64,000 bases of DNA from positions 13,766,001 to 13,830,000 of the forward strand of contig NC_079879.1 in assembly GCF_029227915.1 (NCBI RefSeq). The letters run 5' to 3'. The notes under the pieces are model-generated. The model searched no databases, had not been told where the DNA came from, and saw only the letters and a program-made list of their open reading frames with translations. Below are positions 26,401 to 39,340 of the stretch, in pieces. Both the position numbers and the translations under genes were made by a program. Every line of letters starts with the position of its first letter. The stretch's first letter is position 1. Source of the DNA: Hydractinia symbiolongicarpus (taxonomy: Eukaryota > Cnidaria > Hydrozoa > Anthoathecata > Hydractiniidae).

Positions 26401-29400
26401 TTCATCTTTTATACCGAGCCGCTTGACAACATTCCAAAAGCTACTTCTTGTTAAAGTTTTCCGACCTGATAATTTTGTTGTAGCATGTTCGGCATTTATT
26501 TTTTCTATCATGGGAGAAAAGTTCGTTACGCCTTCTGGTTTCGATTTACGAGATTTGTATGCTGAATCTAACTGTCGAACACCATTAATGTTTATCTTAT
26601 CTCCAGGTACTATAGTATTGCCATAGCTTTTGCGCCCCCTTGCGCCCGTATTGAATATTATTACATTGTCAGACAACAATACGAGAAAATGTTTGCGAGG
26701 CTAAAAAGAAATTTAAGATTGAATTTCGGGAATCGACATGATAAAAAATTCAGGCTAACTAATTGTCGAAAATCGATAATACGAAATGCGAGGTAATTTA
26801 TTTAATAGAGGCTAAAAATGTCGAAATTGGTGAAAATTTCTCTGGCGTAGTTTCCTCTAATTAAAGTCAGCTAATTATCAATTGAGGTCGCTGAAGACTG
26901 GCGGTGGCAAATGGAGACAACATTTACTGTTTTCTATTTTGTTCTGTTGATTCTCATTTAGGCTCTGATCCATCGTCGCAGTTGATTCGTTTTGTGAAAG
27001 AAGTGCGCGGAAGCCCGTTACACTTGGACATGATTTCGTTGGGTCGGTCGCAAGGTTCAAAAGCTGTTGAAACTATCAAACGTGCGTATATGCACAAAGG
27101 AAGTTGGGTGTTCCTGCAAAATTGTCATTTAGCTCTTTCGTTCATGCTGGAGTTGGAAGAGATTGTAAAAGAGTAAGTGTGTTGTTGTCGTTGCCGTTGT
27201 TGCTATTGTCGTTATTGTTGTTGCTATAGTCGATGTCGTTGTTGCTATTGTCGTTATTGTTGTTGCTATAGTCGATGTCGTTGTTGCTATTGTCGTTATT
27301 GTTGTTGCTATAGTCGATGTCGTTGCTTTTTGTTGCTGACATCGTTTTTGTCTCCACCTTTTTTTAATATAATTTTTTGTTGCTGTTACGTAATATTTCC
27401 ACCTTCAATTTGTTAGGATATGTGTTCCTGAAGTGTCAGTTAATCCACAGTTTCGTTTGTGGTTAAGTTCCAAACCACACCCGCGTCTCCCTACTTCAAT
27501 ATTACAGTCATCGATGAAGGTAAAACACTTTTATATGTGTCATATTTTACACCATCCAAATGTATTACAAAACATTGCGTTTATTTACCAGGTGACGGTG
27601 GAACCTCCTCCTGGCGTAAAAAATAATCTTCAAAACGTTTTCGCTGCTGTTGGTGGTGTTGTCACGGAAAGTGTGTTTGAAGACGAGTACATTCATGATA
27701 ACTGGAAGCAGCTGGTGTATAGCTCTTGTTTTTTTCATGCGGTCGTACAGGAGAGAAAGATGTTTGGTTCTCTGGGCTGGAATCTCAATTACGATTTTGT
27801 TTCAGCAGATTTGGAGGTAGGTTTCTTAATCCTTAGATCTACGCACCATGTTTTGAAAGATGCTTTTTTGGATGAAAAAGTATTAGCTTTTGTAAAATTT
27901 AAATTGTATGGCTGAGGAAAACCCCCAGATGATTGTGTGTTTTATCGTTGGTAGCTCAATTCGTTCATTTGTTGTATAAGTGTTAGGGTGTTTTCTAATC
28001 AACACGTTCTACTTTAGGATAACGTGATATTTTTTAGGTGGCAGTTATGACACTTCGCGATGTACTCTTTAGAAGTAAGAATATTCCATGGAGTGCGCTA
28101 CAAGTATTGATTGGTGAGATAACATATGGTGGACGTGTCACTGATAAGTGGGATCTGCGTTGTTTACTAAGTCTGTTGAAGAGATTTTATACTCCTGAAT
28201 TACTACAATCTGGCTTCACTCTGTTTCAATCTGAAGTATGAATTTTTTTTCTGTGCAAATTTAAATCTTTATTAAGCATCTCTATAAATAGAGTAAAATT
28301 CGTACAATGAATCCCCTTGTATCCTGTCAAGTGTAATAAGGGACTCCGGTCTCGATATGTTGAACACGTACAATAACGCGACTGCTTCATTGGCGTAATT
28401 CCTTTGTTTTCAGAGAAGTGTTACTAATGTCTTAAGCGTGTTATATTTTTTGGTCTGAAATTTTTTTCTAACAATGTTACAGGTGCAACAACAAAGTTAT
28501 TGTTAGTTTACCTTGAAACCAGTCCATAAAGACGGGGGATGATTAAGAATGAATTTTAGATTTGGAATTACCAAGGTTTCTAGAAAATGCCGAAAATTGT
28601 ATACACAGACCTTAATCCCTGCTAAAAACTAGAAATAAACTTTCCAAATTTCATGAGCTAGGGTTCGCATTAGTATTCAACCCTATCCGTTGCCGTTTGA
28701 AATAATTCGCCTTGATTTGCAGCAAGGTTTTGCATTTATGTTCTGTGTCTAGAATGTTTCGGCATTAGAAACCAATATGTTTTTCTTTTTTATTACATCT
28801 CAATTTGTAGACAGAAATGATTTGTTATCTTTGGTAAAACACAAGTATTTTTCAGAGCAGAGAAAGCGCAAAAAAATCGCGCTTCCTGATGTGTTTCTTT
28901 TTTCTTTTATGCTATACAAATGTTGTGTTATATAGGACTACACGCTTCCGGAGAGAGACTTCAGTTTTTTTGATTGCGTCAGCATGATTGACAAGTTTCC
29001 ATCTGTAGATTGTGCACAAATATTTGGGATGAATGAAAATGCTATGTTTGAACGTGGTCGTGATGAAGGAATGCAGTTGATTGACAACCTTCAATTAATG
29101 AAACCAAATGCTCATATAACAGACAGGTTTGAAACTGCTTTGTTAAAGACTTACGCAAAGTGGAGAGTTTTTAAGCAAATCTCTTTAATAATAGTATTTT
29201 GTCTGTGTGTCCGCGAAAGAGGCCTCCCGTAACGGAAACACGAAATATTTAAAATGCGCACCAATACCAAATAGGATATATTTTTGTCCACTTTGTTGCG
29301 GCGGGTAAATTTAAAGGACGGGCGACCCTGTTGATTTTTCCACGGGTTAACGACTAGTCTCTTTAATAATAGCCGTATTCCGTCTGTCTGCGTGTCCGCG

Positions 29401-32400
29401 AAAGCCGCTTCCTGTTACGGAAACACGAAATGCGATATATAAAGTACGGGCGACCCCGTGGATTTATTCACGGGTTAACTACTAGTCTCTATAATAATAG
29501 TCGTCGTCTCTCTGTTTGTCTGTTACGGAAACACGAAATGCGATATATAAAGGACGGGTGACCCCGTAGATTTTTTTACGGGTTGACGACTAGTGTATAT
29601 ATGATTATTTTTAGCGTCAATTCAAAAGGTTATATACAAGACCGGATTGAGAATATATTGAATATGCTTCCCGACAAATTAGAGGTTGCGCAATCCAGTT
29701 TGAAAACAATGGAAAGCGCGCATGCAAAGGTTACCACTTGTGTGTCAAGATCTCATAGCAACGTACAGGAAGCAAAAACTCAACTGGTAACCCCGGGTAA
29801 CTAAACCATTTTTCCTTTAATCCCCATATTGAATGTTATTGTTTGGATAATCATGGTAAAAATTCATGTTTTATCTCAATATTCTTTTTTTGGTGGTACT
29901 TTATGTATGGCCTTGCTACAGACTTTTGAGATACACCAGATAAGAATAATTTATGAAATACGAGCCTTGCAATTTGTTTGAAGCACGAAAGCAAAAGAAG
30001 AACAGCCTAAGGCTCAAATCATTGTTTTTAGAAATTACAAACACGTTTAACCCCAACTATAAACAAGAAGTTGCACCCTTTTTCGATTAATACTGGATGT
30101 CTACCATTTTTTATTTTATTTCATCGCCACATTGCGTTACAAACTTCAAAAGTCGAGACGGGAGCAAAAACAAGTCTTGTAGCAGAGTTGTGTTGGAAGT
30201 GCCATAAATAAGAACAAAATGAAAACTGAAATTTTGTTGTGATTTACCTCTTGAAAACAAAATAAACCAGCCTGAGAAGACTGGAAGTTATCGAATAAAA
30301 TGATAGCAAACAAAGTATAAATAAAACAGATTTTAATAATTTAAATTATCCTTAGGGATCTTGTTTAAAAAAAAAAAAAAAAAATTTAGATTTTAAAAAG
30401 AGAGGGTTTAACTTTTTTTTCTTGTTTGAGGATAAAGTCAATTTTGAAACCAAATGTACACAGGTAATAAAACGGATGTTTTGATGTTGCAACTCGCAAA
30501 CTTAATCTGTACTTTGGACCTTTAGATTGCGACATCTAAACCGGCCTGTATCCGTTAATTAATCAAATATTACCTTGACAATAAATGGAAAAATAATTAA
30601 CTAAGAAAGCAGAAAGTTTGTAGGGATTTTTTTGTCTACGTTTCCCCTTTTGTCAATTTGTTTTTTTATTTTAGAGCTTGTCTCAACATTTCCTAGCGCT
30701 GTTTATCCATTTTTAGATTCTCTTTTGTATTCCACTGCAATAATTTAATAATAGCTACAGCTGCTAGCAGTTTGTTAGTTTATTGGAAGCAAAAATTGCA
30801 TTAACATTTTCAAAACAATAGCAAATGAAAGTGAAGCTTGTGATCTCGGTTTTTTCATTTGACTTTGGACTCGTTAATCAATCCGAGCTCGGCGCTAACT
30901 AATAAAGAGAAGGAAATACCAAAATAATGGTAATATTTTAGGGATTTTTTGTGACTGCGTCACGATAACCGTTGTTTGCTAGAGTTTGCATTTTTCAAGT
31001 TATTTTACTGTCACCCACCCACCATATAAACACGTTTCTGTAATACTTTCGTATTTATTCTTTGGTTTCCTTTTCGTATTCCACTGTAGGAGATCTTATT
31101 TAATCATACAACTGATAGCTGCTTCTATCGATGCGCGTACTTTCTTTGTATACAGTCAACTATACCAGTCTGGTCCGGGATTTACGAGAATCCGCGCATT
31201 TTCTATTTCCAGCGATTGAACAGCTTTTACTCGGCGTCTAATCAAAAATGATAGCATTTTTAGAAACTACAGGTCTCACGCTTTCCAGTGGTGAAAATCG
31301 CATTTCAAAAATCGGTCGAGAAATAAGCTTACCTTGCGGGTACTATCTTTGCATCAACTTTTTAACAACGATAGCAATTACTTTGAAAACAGGAAATAAT
31401 ACTACCAAATAGATAAACATCCTGCTAATCTTTGACTGTTTCGGTCCTGTTTTAAATTTTTGGTCAATGAAATTCTTATATGGTTTGTTTTATAGGAAAC
31501 CGGGTACACAGAGTGCAAAAGTAATGCCGCACAGAAAGCGCTAATTCATTTTTTTTTAAATTTGAGTTGTTTTTTTTCGGCGTAAAATGAAAGTGACATA
31601 GTTTTGTACATTCAATTACTGCTTCGTCGTCTTTTAACTATTACGGTGAACATGTGATTGTTGATAAGACGCGAAAGAAAGAGAGAGGATAATAAAACAG
31701 GAGTGATTATGTTTCTTTAATTATTTCTGTTTTCGAATCTAAAACTAATTGCAGTACAGGAATTTTTGTTTCTGCAGTAAATTCTCCAGTTAGACCTGAT
31801 ACAGGAATACGAAAGAGAAGGAAGGCTTACTGCTAAGTTGTGCTAAACGCAAAATCATCCTTCTCTTATTGTTTTATCCTCCCAATAATGCACTTACAAA
31901 TGCGCAGTTAAGCTTTTAATAACGTTGCTATGTCTTTTCCTAACGTGAATTTATTGCGATTCAAAATTGGAATTACTGTGGTAACGAACCAAAATGTTAC
32001 CTTGCAAAGTTGTTCTTCGTTAATTGTGACATTGCCTTGGTAAAAAAAGTTTGTTTTGGCAAAACATGCGCCTTCTGCGCAGTAACGAGGATATTTTTCT
32101 GATCCCCGTATTGTCTTTATGCCACTCTTTCCTTAGAAACTCCAAAAAATTGTAGCGCTCCTCCGTCGGCGTTATTCATTGCTTTGGAACAAGAACGTCG
32201 AAGGTTTGATAACTTGTTAGCTATCATCAAAACAACTCTCCGATCATTAAAACAAGCTTTAAATGGTAGCATTTTGATTAATGATGCGCTTGATCATATG
32301 TCATCAGCTATCGCTCGTAATGAAGTACCTGTAATGTGGAAGGTAAGCTTAGGCGTATACCTTCGCCCGTCCGACGTATCTGCTATATTAAATTTTCACT

Positions 32401-33769
32401 TGAGTCTAACTTAAATTATTTCCGTGCTATTTGAATTTTTAGGAACACGCGTTTAAGTCAAAAAAGAATTTGTCTTCCTGGATTTTTAATTTGAAAAAAA
32501 GAATCGATTTTGTTAAAAGATGGTTTGAGAGTATTACTTGCAACGACTCGGTGTTATGTCCACTCCCGAGAGCAATATGGCTGCCAGGCCTGTTTTATCC
32601 TCGCGGTAATGATTTTAATAAAGGACTCTGTCAGTTTTTATTTCCTTATGTCAATGAGTCATTTTAACATAATCCGTTTAATTTAGGCGTATTAACTGCA
32701 ATTTTACAAACCCATGGTCGTCAGTTTGGTGTATCTGTGGACGCACTCACCTACGTAAATGAAGTTACTGATGAAGAGTGGACAAATGATGAAGTATGTT
32801 CAGATAAGGATATAAATCCAAACGCTATCGCTTTTGAAAAGGTATGTTTTTTTAAAAACTCATTCTGGTTTTTCATTTTCTATTCTCAACTCTGTGCTTA
32901 TTGATCAATACGTAGTTAAACTGAGATTGTCTGAGACCTGGTTGTAAAATTTAAACAGGACATGGAAATTTGATGTCAGAAAATTCTGCATTTTGAAATT
33001 TAAAAACCTCGTGAAATATTATTTTGTGAGAAAAAAAATCGCGTTAACAACAAAGGTTCAACGCGATCAACAACAAGAACAGAAAGATCAATTTAAGTTT
33101 TAACACATTTTCTAACTAGCGGAACTAAATTTTGGTTATACGTTTTTGCTATCAAAACATTTGATGCTAAAATATACTGCCTACAAATGTTCATCACTCT
33201 TTTCCTGTTTATTCCATACCCTAGAGTGTGCTGGATTTAAATTAAAAGTTGTAAAGAAATACCTAAAGTTCAACCCAGAGCTGATGTAATGCCAATGGAC
33301 TAATTTAACATGAAAATCAGAAACGAATTAAATCAACAATATTTTCTTTTAGACTGCTCCAACAGCAGAAAATTGTGTACGTGTGTTTGGTCTCTTTCTT
33401 GATAGTGCATGCTGGGATAGAAAGAATAAAAGGATAACAAGGGCAACAATCGGAAGAAAAGTTTCACCTTTGCCTGAAATAATTTTCACGCCGCAACAGG
33501 TAGACGCAGGAAAGCTCTTAGTATGTGTTTGGTTAAGTTATATTTATGTCAGCAATTTCGTCATCGTTGTTTCTGTTTAGAAATCTCATGATCTGAGATC
33601 ACGTGATCACCAACTTTACGAATGTCCTATCTACCAGACATCAGAAAGAAGAGATAACCCTACTTGTCGCTTCAGTGACTACGTCACATCCGTCATGTTA
33701 CCAACCAATGTACCTTCTGAGGAATGGGTACTAGGTGGTGTTGGTGTATTGTGTCAGACAGATGATTGA
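14473..33769 (+). CDS. Dynein heavy chain, AAA2 to C-terminus (5' part not in window)
   Basis: 29 exons splice in frame to 2758 aa and a TGA at 33767-33769: 14473..14641, 14720..14953, 15033..15243, 15357..15475, 15553..15675, 15751..16893, 19477..19697, 19967..20186, 20648..20950, 21045..21371, 21894..22523, 22787..22982, 23132..23685, 24230..24679, 24757..25416, 25684..26005, 26103..26312, 26391..26606, 26962..27172, 27417..27519, 27592..27816, 28038..28235, 28936..29126, 29615..29796, 32137..32342, 32443..32605, 32687..32841, 33353..33499, 33581..33769. P-loops: AAA2 GPTAGGKT (14834), AAA3 SGTTGTGKT (16585), AAA4 GIGGTGKT (21178). Coiled-coil stalk and microtubule-binding domain span about 22370-23685. 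AAA5 and AAA6 (LSPG at 26595) and the C-terminal domain follow. The family moves cilia along microtubules. The first exon starts mid-protein and is preceded by a splice acceptor, so AAA1, linker and tail must be elsewhere. Sequence is divergent from canonical axonemal chains; a DNHD1-type assignment is possible but unverified. Confidence 0.9.
18077..18832 (-). pseudogene. Rhodopsin-family GPCR pseudogene nested antisense in dynein intron
   Basis: Read on the minus strand, transmembrane segments follow in order without introns: TM1 (about 18740-18830), TM2 with [13 protein letters not shown]3 ending [11 protein letters not shown] (a DRY-like motif), TM4, TM5, TM6, and TM7 with [13 protein letters not shown] (an NPxxY-like motif) to a stop at 18077. 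The frame is broken by a stop after TM1 (about 18747), a one-base frameshift before TM4 (about 18488) and a stop before TM7 (about 18182). Near-complete, intronless and damaged, it is best read as a decayed copy inside the intron 16894-19476. The ligand class cannot be told. Confidence 0.8.
21638..21815. repeat. 43 bp tandem repeat in dynein intron, 4 copies
   Basis: Four nearly identical copies of a 43 bp unit beginning gcgaaaataaatacccacga and ending aatcgatt. Related phrases are seen at 12130-12260. Confidence 0.9.
27190..27329. repeat. 42 bp tandem repeat in dynein intron, ~3 copies
   Basis: Three copies of a unit built from gttgctattgtcgttattgt and tgttgctatagtcgatgtc directly after the splice donor at 27173. 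Frames open on both strands across it are repeat artefacts. Confidence 0.9.
29178..29594. repeat. Three degenerate copies of a ~110-180 bp repeat in dynein intron
   Basis: Copies begin near 29178, 29360 and 29488 with ctctNtaataatag and end at cgggttNacNactagt. Each holds a conserved core ttacggaaacacgaaat and a small hairpin gaccccgtggatttattcacggg. Copies shorten from first to last. They could be remnants of a mobile repeat or an expanded intron block. Confidence 0.75.
29797..32136. other. Long dynein intron, no nested gene seen
   Basis: The longest of the late introns (2.3 kb). It contains a short poly-A run at about 30365-30384. No coding sequence is convincing on either strand. Confidence 0.5.
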
Positions 33770-35597
33770 AATTATTGTAGCTTGTAATTAGTATTAATTA
33801 GTAGCACATGCTTTTAATTATCGTGATTATGTTTTTATAAATAACCTATTGCTTGAAAGTTTTAAAAAACTGATACTAATGTTCTTGTGATCTGTTGCAA
33901 CGAAAACTTGTCTCATTTTTTTTTTGTGAAAACATCAAGAAGAAGTTATTTTGGTTTTAGTTTGAAAAAAAGAGTATTTATTTTCCTAACATGTAGATAT
34001 ATATATATTTTAAAATATATATTTGTTTGACAGTAAAAATTGTATATTGTTTTACTTGTTTCAGCCTTCCTAAAATCCAATTAATACGTAATATTGCCAG
34101 CATTAAACTCCAGCAGCCATTTTAATCACATATTGTTAAATGTGAATTGACCCGTGACATTATTACGATTATGCTAATTGCTTTTCTGACATAAGTTAAT
34201 ATCGATTGTTACTTAATTATGCAAAAAGTTCTAATTACTCCCACACGGAAACGAGGTTACGCCAAGAAAGCTCCGGCGGCCACCGCGGTTTGTTTAATGG
34301 CCGAAAGTGTCGCAACTCTGGTCAACAAAGAATTACAATTTTAATTCTGCGCGACTTCACCATAATCCCTTTAATTAATACCTTCAGTGGGAATTATTAG
34401 AGGAAAAGGCAGCTAAGGCCGATCTCCGTTGTTCTTACAGAAAGGAAATAAAAATATATAAAAATAGGTTCTGTACTATGTTACAAACTCTTTTCAAGTG
34501 AAACATCGCACACCAAAATCTTCAGTAGTCATGCCAAGTAAACTGATTTCATGCCACGTAAACTGACTTTTGCTGTTTTTTAACTGATATGATATTGGAT
34601 TCGTTTTGTCAATTGTGATTTATATGTTATGCGGTTAGCCTCTCTAATTTTGAGGAATATACCCTTATTAACTGTTTCCAGGATTGACCACAAACACAGT
34701 TCGAGAGTACTTAAAACTCCCATTTAATCTATAGAAACCCTTCTTGAAATTTCTGCACAACTATTCAACGGCTTTCTGGGGATCGAACTCGCGACCTCTT
34801 GGACATAGACGAGCGCTCTATCGACAGAGCTATCAATCACAAGTTGATACAAAATTCTATTAAGAGCGACTGCCTGATAGAAAATTGTGCGATTTCTAAG
34901 CCTGCTTAATTTACCCGTCTTCATCCAAAAATGTTTGATTTGATCTCGAATTTTTACCTAATATTGTAATAAATAATTTTTCCGTTTAAAATAAAAGAAT
35001 TTGTTTATAAGAAGTATAAACGATGATGTTAGTGAACACCACAAGAAACTGCGACGTCGGAATTAATTTGTTTCTTGTATCAGGCATTTCATTCTAATAT
35101 ATTACTTAAAAAACTTAAAGATTTTAGTACAGTGTGTATGCAAAAAAATGCGCGTGCCAACGCTTCAGCCAACCCAGTAATCTGTCAGAGCCCTTGATGC
35201 ATAAATTATGCATGATGTCATCATTTTGCTAAGCTTGATAATTAAAACTGTTTATGTGCTTTTAACGGCGCTATAGCGAAAGAGAAATTTCCGCCGTTAT
35301 GAAGTTTACAAACATATATCTCGAAAAAAAGTTTAAAAGAAAGAAGAATAAAAACAAAGAAATACAATCGTTGATAGTGAGTAATAAGGAAAAATGACCT
35401 TTGCTCCTACAAAGCTGTTTATTTGTTTATTTGTTGATGCTGTTTTACTTGATGCAAACATTGGATTTTCCCCAATTCCATATCGATGCAGAAGCGGGAA
35501 GATAGAAAATGAGGTAAGGATTTCGTTTGGAAATCACTGAAGACATGTATAAAAAAGGCTCACACTTGACTTTGAAATTTAACGTTAACAAGCAAAC
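33770..35597. other. Intergenic region downstream of dynein
   Basis: No gene recognised. It contains a tRNA-like sequence at 34765-34860 and presumably the promoter of the small secreted-protein gene that starts at 35598. Confidence 0.45.
34765..34860 (-). repeat. tRNA-like SINE head or tRNA pseudogene
   Basis: On the minus strand an A-box-like tagctctgtcgatagagc is followed by a B-box-like gcgagttcgatccccag at tRNA spacing. The acceptor stem does not pair and no clear anticodon arm forms, so a SINE head or dead tRNA is likelier than a working tRNA. Confidence 0.5.
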
Positions 35598-36703
35598 ATG
35601 TCTATCCATAACTTCGTATTATTTGGTAAGGATAATTTGGTAAGGATTTGGTAAGATCTGCTATTTGACAACAGTGTCAAATATACTATACTTTACATAT
35701 TTTAACTTTTGCTTCACTTATTTGTTAGTAAATAATATCTTTCTTTTCTGTTATAGCCTTTACAAGTCTTGTATTTTTCAAATCCTGCCACACCAGTCAA
35801 TGTGACAAACTTCAACAATATTATAAACAATCGGACCTCGCACTCAACGGGACAAGGGAGAATATCTTGGAAGTGAAAAGAAGCTTGGTATGTTTTACAA
35901 AAAAATTATTTATTTAGCTACACGTGAACGCCTTGGTTCTTTAATTAATATTTTTTATTGGTATTTTTAATTAATATTTTCAATTAATAATTTTTAGGGT
36001 ACAACAAGAATTTGTTCCAGTTCAACTTTAAGTTCGTTTAGAAGGAAAAGTTTTAATGCACATTTGGTAAGCAAAGCCGCTTTTTTCTGCAGTTTTTGTG
36101 ACCATTTATCCAGTTCCTTTTCATACTACCAACGATATTCCTTTTATTTGTTTACTCTAGGCAGCTTGTTGTGAGTTATCCCATATGCTAAAGGTTAACT
36201 TGTGCAGAATATGCTACTTTAAAGATATAATCTACTGCTTTATTCTTTTTTTACCCTTGTTTTTATTTTCAATTTTAGAACCCAGCAGAAAAAGCTCGTG
36301 TCAACACGATTGTTTTGCACGATTTTAATAGAGAGTTACGTGGAATGGATAAAACCACTCTAACAGAAAACTCAAAACGAATTTTTCACCACATGAGCAT
36401 ACAATTGCGAAACATCACACGGTCACAGAAAAAAATATTTGACGTGAGTAAATTCTTCTATTTTTAACTGATTATTTATTATATTATTATTTATTTTTTT
36501 ACAATATTTTGATCATTTTTTGTTGGTTTTAGGTTCTTCTACTTGAATGTCAATATAGAGTAAATTTCCAAAACAAAGTTGAAGTACCCTTCGATACTCT
36601 TAAGTGCACTGATACCAACGCCAGATTAAAAACGATAGTTATCGAATTGGGGCGCATATATCATACCATGAGAAGAGATGTTGTAAAGAGAAGATTATAT
36701 TAA
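35598..36703 (+). CDS. Small secreted, probably helical protein (unidentified; cytokine-like layout)
   Basis: Five exons (35598..35625, 35757..35887, 35998..36066, 36279..36443, 36533..36703) splice in frame to 187 aa. A hydrophobic signal peptide (residues 1-19) is split by a phase-1 intron; the other three introns are phase 0. The mature chain has cysteines at 20, 25, 59, 137 and 156, two N-glycosylation sequons (NGT at 40, NIT at 121), no transmembrane segment, and long stretches of amphipathic, helix-prone sequence, ending in basic residues. Size, secretion, helix content and the mostly phase-0 five-exon pattern recall four-helix-bundle cytokine genes of vertebrates, but I recognise no sequence motif of a known family. 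The start is chosen because only this exon gives phase 1 to the next. Confidence 0.7.
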
Positions 36704-36791
36704 GCAGTAGCTTCTCAGGGAAAACTTTCATCAAAAATTATTTCGTTACCTTTCCCTGTTAAAATAACATATATGTTATTTATTTACACTA

Positions 36792-37974
<1,183 letters not shown>

Positions 37975-38363
37975 CAGTAGAGTCTCCATAACTCGAACCT
38001 CTATAACTCGAATCTCTCCTTAACTCGAACAAATTCGTTGGCACCGTGAAAATTTCCTAATAAACTCTTATAAAAAAACCTCTACAACTCGAACCTCCAT
38101 AACTCGAATCTTCCCTTAATTCGAACAAATTTTTTTGTCCCTTGGAGACTTTTCTCTCCATAACTCGAGTTTTCTGACATCATAATCAAAATTCGAACAG
38201 TTTTCCTGATAAATTGGGTCTAAAAATCTTGTTAATACGTGTTTTGCAGGCCTTATTATTAATTCGAATGATTAATGATGCGTCATCCAAACCTTTCGAA
38301 CGTCTTTTTCGAACGTTTTCGAGAAAATCTAAAGAATTTCAAAAGAAAGACACTCTCATAACA

Positions 38364-38762
38364 ATGTCGTCTGTGGCAGGATCAAAGCGTCGAATTGACA
38401 ATAAGTCGTGCAAAATCAAGTACAAAGCTCTTAAAGCGTTGGAAAAGAGTACTGCGCCAAAGGATGTGGCAAAAGAGTTCAAAATTCCTCCAAGCACCCT
38501 GTCAACTTGGAAAAAAAATAAAGAAAAGATTTACAAGCAGTTTAACAACGGGCAAACATCGAAGAGATCAAAGCCAGAAAAATTCGAAGATGTGAACAAA
38601 GCTGTTCATAAATGGTTACTTATGATGAGGAGTGAGAATATCCCAATCAGTGGCCCGATGCTGAAAGAGAAAGCTCTTGAGTTTGCCGAAGCGTTGGGTG
38701 TCGAGTCATTTCAAGCTTCTCAGGGGTGGATGGCTAAATGGAAAACCAGGTTAGTTGACTAA
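38364..38762 (+). CDS. Pogo transposase N-terminal fragment (psq HTH + CENP-B HTH)
   Basis: From the ATG at 38364, residues 5-55 form a Psq-type helix-turn-helix with KDVAKEFKIPPSTLSTWKK, followed by a CENP-B-type helix-turn-helix ending GWMAKWKTR. The frame then meets a stop at 38760-38762. This is the terminal-repeat-binding half of a pogo-family transposase (usually over 450 aa), without the catalytic core. The frame is open upstream to 38214, but the ATG at 38364 fits the family start better. Confidence 0.8.
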   Translation: MSSVAGSKRRIDNKSCKIKYKALKALEKSTAPKDVAKEFKIPPSTLSTWKKNKEKIYKQFNNGQTSKRSKPEKFEDVNKAVHKWLLMMRSENIPISGPMLKEKALEFAEALGVESFQASQGWMAKWKTRLVD

Positions 38763-38806
38763 GATTTTGTTTGTTTATCTTCGTGAAGATAAAATCTAAA
38801 AAAATG

Positions 38807-39265
38807 TTACAATAGCTTTGGTAGTTGTTTTTTCAAAATATCAATAGACTCTCTTTCAGAGAGGAAGGATAATTTGCATGGGACTTTCATCCCTAATCCA
38901 TCACCAGCATTCAATGACTTTCCAGTAATTGTTATTTTGCAAACATTGAAGCTGTCATTCTTCAGAAAGTAAAATATGACTTTTGCAAAGCGTCCTGACT
39001 TTCCTAGTGGTAGATGTCCAATGATTTCTCCATCATTTTTCTTGACTGCAACTGCATGTTTATCCATTTTATTTGTTGGTTCCATGAAACCATAAAATTC
39101 ATCTCCAACAGAGGGTGTCCAATTACTTTTATAAACATGATACCCCATGACAAAAGCGTCGATTTCGTACGTAATAAGTTTAATGATAGGAAGTTCTATA
39201 CAACAAATAATGTCTGTTAATCTTTTGACTTGTTGGACTTTCATGGCTTCCATGCTTTCTTTCAC
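38807..39265 (-). CDS. HIRAN-domain protein carried inside pogo element
   Basis: 152 aa, intact frame. Residues about 35-135 resemble a HIRAN domain: GYHVYKSNWTPSVGDEF, then EPTNKMDKHAVAVKK, GEIIGHLPLG, and MKVPCKLSF near the end. HIRAN domains bind DNA ends (as in HLTF) and also occur as stand-alone ORFs linked to animal transposons. It sits antisense where the transposase DDE core should be. I found no inverted repeats or target duplication of its own, so how it got there is open. It may be a passenger or a replacement gene. Confidence 0.7.
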   Translation of the reverse strand: MKESMEAMKVQQVKRLTDIICCIELPIIKLITYEIDAFVMGYHVYKSNWTPSVGDEFYGFMEPTNKMDKHAVAVKKNDGEIIGHLPLGKSGRFAKVIFYFLKNDSFNVCKITITGKSLNAGDGLGMKVPCKLSFLSERESIDILKKQLPKLL

Positions 39266-39340
39266 TCGTCAAAACTTCGAAACTTGGTAAAAATCGAATC
39301 TTTTTCTATTCGAATTCTTTCACAAATCAAAACATGGTAA

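Noticed and set aside
27142-27416. Cys/Arg/Tyr-rich or Asn/Ser-rich ORFs
   Set aside because: They are translations of the 42 bp intron repeat.
34765-34860. Functional tRNA gene
   Set aside because: A and B boxes are present but acceptor and anticodon stems do not pair properly.
35395-35514. ATG frame with signal-peptide-like start and a gtaagg donor just upstream of the helical secreted-protein gene
   Set aside because: It ends in phase 0, which puts the next exon out of frame with an early stop; the exon at 35598 ends in phase 1 and fits. It might be an alternative or unrelated exon.
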